Shown here: in pieces, positions 21,874 through 26,033 of the stretch | Layout of the letters: each line of letters starts with the position of its first letter | Numbering within the stretch: position 1 is the stretch's first letter | Program-made: the position numbers and the translations under genes | Virus record (IMG/VR): IMGVR_UViG_3300007722_000097 | Span: 1 to 26,033 of that record | From: a virus | Reading direction: 5' to 3' (one strand) | DNA: 26,033 nucleotides | Notes under the pieces: model-generated | Told to the model about the DNA's origin: nothing | Database searches by the model: none | The model's input: the letters and a program-made list of their open reading frames with translations, nothing else

Positions 21874-22422
21874 TTATAGCGTTCCTATTAATTCTTTATT
21901 TTTTAAATAAGCATCTCTTCTTGCCTGAGTCCATTGTGTACCTTTGATTCCTTTATTCCATGGTATATTACCTTTAAGAGTATTAGATATCTTTTGTCTT
22001 ACTTCGTTAGCAACATGTTTTCCTAAATTAGCTTTACGTATATTTTCTGCATGTTCTTTAGTTTTAGGTTGTCTATATTTTTGTTTATGTTCTTCTGTTC
22101 TTACTTTGCCGCGATTGGCTTTACTAATTTTGTGTTTAGTTTCTTCAGAATGTTTCCATCCTGTTGCACAAGCCCATTGATTTAATTTTATATTATCTAA
22201 TACGCCACCGTCAATCTTTCTACCATATTCTCTAATCAATTTATTTTCTAAATTAAATGCCTGTTCTTCGGTTAAGGCCGATTTAACAATTATGCGTCTT
22301 TCAATGGGAGGCACTACCGTATATAGATGTTTTTGTCTAATACGATACTTTGATCCCTTACCGATATAATAAGGGGTTCCTTGTTCAGTAACATACTGGT
22401 AAACATAAAATTCTGTTGTCAT
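21874..22422 (-). CDS. GIY-YIG homing endonuclease with NUMOD3-type repeats
   Basis: Residues 5-30 hold the GIY-YIG core in variant form: FYVYQYVTEQG then PYYIGKGSKYRIRQ. The catalytic Arg is probably R27 or R29 and the metal-binding Glu is E60 in LENKLIREYG. Three NUMOD3-like DNA-binding repeats follow at about 89-106 (GWKHSEETKHKISKANRGK), 120-136 and 139-152 (NEVRQKISNTLKGN), then a tail with PWNKGIKGTQW. Such free-standing enzymes cut phage genomes that lack the gene and spread by copying into the break. The gene sits as a clean insertion between tape measure and portal (16 bases after one stop, one base before the other gene's ATG) and carries its own late promoter. It appears intact. 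No intron boundary is visible in the neighbouring genes. Confidence 0.9.
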   Translation of the reverse strand: MTTEFYVYQYVTEQGTPYYIGKGSKYRIRQKHLYTVVPPIERRIIVKSALTEEQAFNLENKLIREYGRKIDGGVLDNIKLNQWACATGWKHSEETKHKISKANRGKVRTEEHKQKYRQPKTKEHAENIRKANLGKHVANEVRQKISNTLKGNIPWNKGIKGTQWTQARRDAYLKNKELIGTL

Positions 22423-22427
22423 AACAG

Positions 22428-22434
22428 TATTTAT
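22428..22434 (-). promoter_or_regulatory. Late promoter giving a predicted leaderless mRNA (homing endonuclease)
   Basis: Minus-strand gacGATAAATActgttATG, a strong late box. With the T4 geometry the start is the A of the ATG at 22422. The box directly follows the tape measure stop codon. AGGA upstream is too far (14 bases) to be a good ribosome site on read-through mRNA. Confidence 0.65.
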
Positions 22435-22438
22435 CGTC

Positions 22439-24436
22439 CTAGTAACTGTTCTGTGCTATTTGTGATGTTAGGCTGTTGGTTGATTGCATGGCACGGAGTA
22501 TTTCGGCTAGCACTCCTGTCTGTTGATTTATTGATGCAGTGATGCTACTGCTGTCTAAACTTACGGGGATTGATTTGTTGTCTGGCAATGGTACTACTGC
22601 TTCTGTGCCGTGTAGGACTTCAGAGTACCCACTTATAGGTCCTGTACTGATGCCGCCTATGGCCATGCCAGGGGACGAAATAGCCTCACCAATAGTTTTT
22701 GGTGGTGTAAAACCAGGCGGAAGTGGCACTGGACTTGGTTCTGGGCCTTTTCCTGTTATAAAGTTTAGGAATTGTGCCATTCCAGCATTTATCTTTTCGG
22801 TCGTTTGTGCATAAGTGCCTAACAACGGTAAAAGTTTGTCTTCAAGCAACACTGCCATCTCTTGCGCGGCCCTAGTTGCTCCGGTCATTCCTGTTGTTAA
22901 TGGATCTTGGGTGTCTTTAAGTTCAGTTAGGCTAGCTAATACTCCTGCAACTCCTTCTTTACTCATCTTGATGGCTTGGTTATATACGTCAATACCTGCT
23001 TGTGATACCGCTTGCAAACTTGAATCGCCTGTTGCGTATGCACCAACGAATAACGCCTGATTTGCCCTAAATGAGCCAATCATAGCTTGTGCATATTGGG
23101 CATTGGCTTGGGCTACTGCCGTAGGATCAAACATGTTGTTTATAAATTTGTCGTATAGCAATCGGCCTTTATCGGCGGCCGCCCTGTTAGTTGCTTCGTA
23201 TATCGCCGCTTCTTGATTTATGACTGACCCGTTATATATCACTCGATCTCTAAATGCTTTCTTCTCAGTTTCTGTCATCAATGCCATTGATGCGTCTATC
23301 TGGGCCGCTACTTCTGGACCCTTTTTGGCTATCTCATTTTGGAAGGCCGCAATCTGATTCTGTTCTTGTACCTGTTTAGTTTTGGCTTTAGCATCTTCAC
23401 CGGTCAATGCCGATATTAATCTTAGATTTTCTGCATATTTCTGTGTTTCGACCGCTAACATGGCTGGATTAACTGATTGTGCTGTCCTGCGGATATTAGC
23501 CATTACCGTGGCTGTTATCTCTGCCTGTTCTTCAAAGCCATAACCTAAATTCTGTAGTTGCTCTCTTATCCGTCCGTTGTTCTGGTCAAATATTTTGCCG
23601 ACCTCTCCGACCTTGCGGGCACCTTCAGCAACACCAACTCCGCTCATGGCCAAATCGGCGGACTGCTTGCTTATTACTTTAGAGAATTGTTCTAGGGTCA
23701 GTCCAGCGCCCACACTGGCTTCACGCATACCAGACATACCATCAGCAAATATCGCACCACTGGCATTGACTGTGTTAAAGGCTTTTTCTGTCTTGGCCAG
23801 TTCCTTAGCAAGGACTTCAACTGAGAATTTTAGGAATTTTGCACTGGCTTCGGCGCCAAGTTGCATTGCCTTGCCACCAACATATATCACACTACCTATT
23901 GCGGCACCCCAACCTTTTGTGCCAGCTAGATCTTTACCTACACTAGTTAAGAAGCCACCAAGGCCACCAACTGCTCCAGTTACAGCATCTATAGCAGAAT
24001 TTAATAAGATTGTTGATACTTCAGTGCCACTAGCGCCACTTTGCAATGATTTAGTTAAATCGGCTGTGAGTTTTGTCGCACCATTGGTAAGACTTTTTCC
24101 AAATGCAATGGATGCTTCTTTAGTCCGTTCATTGGCTGCCAGTTTAACTAGTTCTTCTCTTTGTTGGAGTAGTTTACTTTTTTTAGCGTTGTCTGCGGTG
24201 GTACTGCCTAAATCATCAATGGCATCGTCAAGCGATTCGATCGAGTTAACAATTTGTTTAAAGCTAGCACGACCTTTTTCAACATCTCTATTGAGATCTT
24301 TTAGAGTCTTTGTGAAGTCAACAGAACCTTTCTTGGCCGATATGCCAAGATTTTTAAGTTCGTTGGAGAGGGCAGGAAATCTATCAACTAACTGCTCAAT
24401 CAGCTCCCGTGCCTTTTCTGCGTCTAAATCATCCAT
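22439..24436 (-). CDS. Tail tape measure / baseplate hub protein, gp29-like
   Basis: The 665-aa protein has the tape measure layout. A charged helical N-terminus (DDLDAEKARELIEQLVDRFP, then LKDLNRDVEKGRASFKQI) is followed by an Ala/Gly-rich hydrophobic stretch at about 145-195 (VTGAVGGLGGFLTSVGKDLA, IGSVIYVGGKAMQLGAEA), a long helical rod, and a C-terminal motif GPISGYSEVLHGTEAVVPLP typical of tape measure ends. In T4 this job belongs to gp29 (590 aa), which is part of the hub and sets tail length. The gene is divergent from gp26, whose product helps assemble the hub. A late promoter lies upstream at 24502-24509. The ribosome site is weak (AAGG about 14 bases away). Confidence 0.8.
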   Translation of the reverse strand: MDDLDAEKARELIEQLVDRFPALSNELKNLGISAKKGSVDFTKTLKDLNRDVEKGRASFKQIVNSIESLDDAIDDLGSTTADNAKKSKLLQQREELVKLAANERTKEASIAFGKSLTNGATKLTADLTKSLQSGASGTEVSTILLNSAIDAVTGAVGGLGGFLTSVGKDLAGTKGWGAAIGSVIYVGGKAMQLGAEASAKFLKFSVEVLAKELAKTEKAFNTVNASGAIFADGMSGMREASVGAGLTLEQFSKVISKQSADLAMSGVGVAEGARKVGEVGKIFDQNNGRIREQLQNLGYGFEEQAEITATVMANIRRTAQSVNPAMLAVETQKYAENLRLISALTGEDAKAKTKQVQEQNQIAAFQNEIAKKGPEVAAQIDASMALMTETEKKAFRDRVIYNGSVINQEAAIYEATNRAAADKGRLLYDKFINNMFDPTAVAQANAQYAQAMIGSFRANQALFVGAYATGDSSLQAVSQAGIDVYNQAIKMSKEGVAGVLASLTELKDTQDPLTTGMTGATRAAQEMAVLLEDKLLPLLGTYAQTTEKINAGMAQFLNFITGKGPEPSPVPLPPGFTPPKTIGEAISSPGMAIGGISTGPISGYSEVLHGTEAVVPLPDNKSIPVSLDSSSITASINQQTGVLAEILRAMQSTNSLTSQIAQNSY

Positions 24437-24468
24437 GGATCGTTTTTATTACCTTGTGTATTTGGTGC

Positions 24469-24476
24469 TATAAATA
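24469..24476 (+). promoter_or_regulatory. Exact T4 late promoter (TATAAATA) for gp26
   Basis: ctaTATAAATAgtg style box, an exact match. The predicted start near 24482 gives a 40-base leader with TAGGA before the ATG at 24522. It faces the minus-strand late promoter at 24502-24509, so the two 5' ends would overlap by about 15 bases. Confidence 0.75.
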
Positions 24477-24501
24477 GTGTAAAGTACTAATCAATTATAT
24501 A

Positions 24502-24509
24502 TATTTATA
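24502..24509 (-). promoter_or_regulatory. Exact T4 late promoter (TATAAATA) for the tape measure gene
   Basis: Minus-strand cctTATAAATAtata style box, an exact match. The predicted start near 24496 gives a 60-base leader to the ATG at 24436. It also covers the region upstream of the gp26 ribosome site on the other strand. Confidence 0.7.
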
Positions 24510-24521
24510 GGATTTTCGACC

Positions 24522-25382
24522 ATGGATCAAAACACTCCACAAGTTGCTTCGGCTAATCCGCTGTCCAAGCATTTTAGACAGCCCGCAATCTACTTCAAGT
24601 TGCCCAGTGGTGGCAAGTATTGGCCAGCAGATGCAATCACCATGCCAGCTACCGGTGAGATTGGTGTCATGCCAATGACTACCAAAGATGAGATAACATT
24701 AAAGACGCCAGATGCATTATTAAACGGTCAGGGCGTGGTCAACGTGATACAGAGTTGTTGTCCGGATGTCCATGATGCTTGGCAGATGCCTAGTATTGAT
24801 GTTGACGCTACGTTAATTGCGATACGGATAGCCAGCTATGGTAATCAAATGGATTTTACTGCTCAATGTCCTCACTGTAAAGTTGAAGACAGTCATGCTA
24901 TCGACCTCGGAGTAACAATGTCAAGGATTACTGCTCCTAGTTATGATGTTCCTTTAGCTGTTGATGGTCTGAAGATACACATACATCCGCAACCATATTT
25001 TAGCCTTAACAAAACTAACATGATCGCATTTGAGGAACAACAGATAGTCAGGAGTTTAGGTTCGCTAGAAGACGACCCTGTTGAAGCCAAGAAACGTTTT
25101 GACGAACATCTTGCTAAAATTATTGAAATGAACATTAACCTATTAGCTAACAGCACCAAATCTATCACAATCAGCGATGGCACTGTGGTAACCAATTCGG
25201 AACACATTGCAGACTTTTACAACAATGCTGACACTAAGGTTATTAAAAAATTACAGCAGTACTTAACAGAACTAAACGAGCTTGCTAGCATGAAGCCGGT
25301 GGATGCTGTTTGTCCAAACGACGAGTGCGGTAAAGAATTCTCCATAAACATCACATTCGACTACGCAAGTTTTTTCGTATAA
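24522..25382 (+). CDS. 26: gp26-type baseplate hub assembly protein (T4 baseplate protein family)
   Basis: The N-terminal ~130 residues (HFRQPAIYFKLPSGGKYWPA, then GEIGVMPMTTKDEITLKTPD, LLNGQGVVNVIQSC) are the signature of the T4 baseplate hub family that includes gp26 (Pfam T4_baseplate). Two cysteine pairs, C116-PH-C119 and C264-PNDE-C269, could together bind one zinc ion. In T4, gp26 is needed to build the hub but its place in the finished particle is doubtful, so a chaperone role has been considered. At 286 aa it is longer than T4 gp26 (208 aa). TAGGA lies about 9 bases before the ATG. The last codons TTT TTC GTA TAA contain a slippery heptamer, and a second reading frame follows at 25376. 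It is divergent from the tape measure gene. Confidence 0.85.
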   Translation: MDQNTPQVASANPLSKHFRQPAIYFKLPSGGKYWPADAITMPATGEIGVMPMTTKDEITLKTPDALLNGQGVVNVIQSCCPDVHDAWQMPSIDVDATLIAIRIASYGNQMDFTAQCPHCKVEDSHAIDLGVTMSRITAPSYDVPLAVDGLKIHIHPQPYFSLNKTNMIAFEEQQIVRSLGSLEDDPVEAKKRFDEHLAKIIEMNINLLANSTKSITISDGTVVTNSEHIADFYNNADTKVIKKLQQYLTELNELASMKPVDAVCPNDECGKEFSINITFDYASFFV

Positions 25383-25453
25383 GGCTCTTAACTTTAGAAC
25401 AAGCGGCAGTCGAAGAGCTGATTGACAGCTACGACAAAGAGATAAGGGCCTTA
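25370..25453 (+). promoter_or_regulatory. Probable programmed -1 ribosomal frameshift signal at the end of gp26
   Basis: The heptamer T TTT TTC (25370-25376) fits the X XXY YYZ slippery rule in the gp26 frame. After a 3-base spacer, TAAGGCTCTTA (25380-25390) pairs with TAAGGGCCTTA (25443-25453), 11 base pairs with one G-U. Inside the loop GTCG (25409-25412) pairs with CGAC (25432-25435) and AGCTG (25416-25420) with CAGCT (25426-25430). The spacer is shorter than the usual 5-9 bases unless the outer A-U pairs open. Confidence 0.65.
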
Positions 25454-25606
25454 AAAGATGATGCGTTAAGGATGGCATGGTACATGCGTGGTGCCCTGAG
25501 CTATGACGAGGCTATGCAACTCGGGCTAACTGATAGAGAACTAATCAACAAGATTATCAAAGACAATATCGAAACAACAGAAAAAACCAAGATGCCATTC
25601 TTCTAA
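25376..25606 (+). CDS. -1 frame extension of gp26 (tail-assembly-chaperone-like short frame)
   Basis: This frame reads RIRLLTLEQAAVEELIDSYD, KEIRALKDDALR, then MAWYMRGALSYDEAMQLGLT and ends EKTKMPFF. It has no ATG, GTG or TTG from its opening at 25334 to the ATG at 25472, and that ATG has no ribosome site at a usable distance (AAGG directly abuts it). Yet the first 30 codons encode a convincing amphipathic helix, so expression as an extension of gp26 by -1 slippage at 25370-25376 is the best explanation, giving a product of about 361 aa. The MAWYMRG...Y part resembles short proteins found beside gp26 in other marine T4-like phages and the second domain of tail assembly chaperones. Alternatively, a 44-aa protein starts at 25472. 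T4 has gene 51 beside 26; homology to it is not shown. Confidence 0.65.
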   Translation, partial: RIRLLTLEQAAVEELIDSYDKEIRALKDDALRMAWYMRGALSYDEAMQLGLTDRELINKIIKDNIETTEKTKMPFF

Positions 25607-25611
25607 GATAG

Positions 25612-25629
25612 TGTGGCTTTTCTGCCACA
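25612..25629 (+). terminator. Hairpin after gp26 unit (weak terminator candidate)
   Basis: TGTGGC (25612-25617), loop ttttct, GCCACA (25624-25629), six base pairs plus a possible wobble pair. No U-run follows. It lies 5 bases after the -1 frame stop and upstream of a new promoter. Confidence 0.45.
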
Positions 25630-25647
25630 TGTAACATAGTTATCCTC

Positions 25648-25676
25648 TTGACAAAACTCAAAAAAGGTGTTATATT
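25648..25676 (+). promoter_or_regulatory. Strong sigma70-type promoter for the small membrane protein
   Basis: TTGACA (25648-25653), a 17-base spacer, then TATATT (25671-25676, five of six matches). The predicted start near 25683 leaves a leader of about 95 bases. A weak late-type box, CTAAATA, lies at 25693-25699 within the leader. Confidence 0.75.
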
Positions 25677-25680
25677 ATTA

Positions 25681-25765
25681 TAGTAAGACTACCTAAATAG
25701 TAGAGCAAGATTAATTCTACGCTTTATTTTATAGTCTTGCTATTTTTAAAACGGGGCAATTCCCC
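25681..25765 (+). promoter_or_regulatory. Structured 5' leader of the membrane protein gene
   Basis: TAGTAAGACTA (25681-25691) pairs with TAGTCTTGCTA (25732-25742), 11 bp with one G-U. Inside, GTAGA (25700-25704) pairs with TCTAC (25716-25720). AGCAAGA (25704-25710) can instead pair with TCTTGCT (25735-25741), which would exclude the long stem. GGGG (25753-25756) with CCCC (25762-25765) forms a hairpin that touches the AGGAGG ribosome site. Confidence 0.55.
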
Positions 25766-25778
25766 AGGAGGAAGTAAA

Positions 25779-26012
25779 ATGGAAGTATTAACACACGTTA
25801 AGAAATGGGCGGCAGGTATCGCTGATGTAGCAGTTTCACTAATGGCAATGTTTATTGCATTAGAAATTCTACTCAAAGGATCTGCAGTTGCATTCTTACC
25901 AGCTACTGATGTTATCGGTTCAGTTACTGGCGTTATCAAAACCTTAGGAGCTGAAGGCTTAGTAGGATTGGTAGCAGTATGGGTACTATACTCAATCTGG
26001 AATAAGAAGTAA
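25779..26012 (+). CDS. Small two-helix membrane protein, 77 aa, early-type promoter
   Basis: The ATG at 25779 follows a perfect AGGAGG site by 7 bases and is preferred over the in-frame ATG at 25737, which lies inside the leader stem. The protein starts MEVLTHVKKWAAGIADVAVS. It has two hydrophobic helices, about residues 17-40 (VAVSLMAMFIALEILLKGSA) and 57-74 (GLVGLVAVWVLYSIW), joined by PATDVIGSVTGVIKTLG, and ends with basic NKK. The size and topology fit a holin or antiholin, an Imm-like superinfection-exclusion protein or a small virion membrane protein. The sigma70 promoter and very strong ribosome site predict early and abundant expression, which fits exclusion or membrane takeover better than lysis. 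The family is not recognised with certainty. It ends 21 bases before the window edge. Confidence 0.8.
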   Translation: MEVLTHVKKWAAGIADVAVSLMAMFIALEILLKGSAVAFLPATDVIGSVTGVIKTLGAEGLVGLVAVWVLYSIWNKK

Positions 26013-26033
26013 GCATAGACTTACACCATTTCC

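Noticed and set aside
23577-24473. 298-aa open frame antisense to the tape measure gene
   Set aside because: It is the complement of a helical, Ala/Leu-rich gene; the protein is Ser/Pro/Leu-rich without fold-like pattern, and there is no promoter or ribosome site.
25472-25606. Independent 44-aa gene starting at the ATG at 25472
   Set aside because: Not excluded, but AAGG abuts the ATG with no spacing and the coding-like sequence extends well upstream without a start codon, so a frameshift extension fits better.
25737-25778. Earlier ATG for the small membrane protein
   Set aside because: It lies inside the 3' arm of the leader stem with no ribosome site, while the ATG at 25779 follows AGGAGG by 7 bases.
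1-26033. tRNA genes, CRISPR arrays, integrase or attachment sites
   Set aside because: No cloverleaf with a CCA-end pattern, no regularly spaced direct repeats and no recombinase-like protein were seen. A covariance-model scan was not possible here.

Overview
The window is part of the virion-morphogenesis region of a T4-like tailed phage (contractile-tail myovirus, Caudoviricetes). The call rests on a near-complete head module, read right to left on the minus strand: portal gp20, a small conserved protein, an acidic prohead core protein, protease gp21, scaffold gp22 and major capsid protein gp23. Further support comes from gp14/gp15-like neck and tail-completion proteins, a tape measure (gp29-like) and a gp26-type baseplate hub protein. 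The AT-rich DNA and the glycine/serine/threonine-rich structural proteins (starts such as MAISDTQKVDYLWKK, MGRPIKK, MAISRVPGYS) are of the kind I associate with marine T4-like phages of cyanobacteria, SAR11 and relatives. The host cannot be told from this sequence. No tRNA, CRISPR array, integrase or insertion sequence is visible.

Layout. 1-1819 (minus): the N-terminal end of a probable gp13-like neck protein, then two unrecognised genes (401 and 87 aa), each behind a consensus sigma70 promoter. 1889-5135 (plus): gp14-like, gp15-like with a long C-terminal extension, and a Nudix hydrolase, ending at a bidirectional terminator. 5184-15866 (minus): a glycosyltransferase-like Rossmann protein and seven fibre, adhesin or decoration-type structural proteins that share modules. 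16032-22422 (minus): the gp23-gp22-gp21-core-small-gp20 head block with a GIY-YIG homing endonuclease just upstream of gp20. 22439-24436 (minus): the tape measure. 24522-25606 (plus): gp26 with a probable -1 frameshift extension. 25779-26012 (plus): a two-helix membrane protein behind its own sigma70 promoter and a structured leader.

Regulation is unusually readable. T4-type late promoters (TATAAATA and close variants, often cGATAAATACT) precede most structural transcription units. Two of them (20148-20154 and 22428-22434) sit exactly five bases before an ATG, which predicts leaderless late mRNAs. Three sigma70 promoters with perfect TTGACA boxes and 17-bp spacers mark three genes of unknown function as probably expressed early, within an otherwise late region.

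The most interesting observation is at the end of gp26. A T TTT TTC slippery heptamer lies one codon before the stop. An 11-bp stem with a nested hairpin begins three bases after it, and a -1 reading frame with no ATG, GTG or TTG over its first 32 codons follows. This layout is like the lambda G/GT tail-assembly chaperones, and the gene stands next to the tape measure gene, divergently transcribed.
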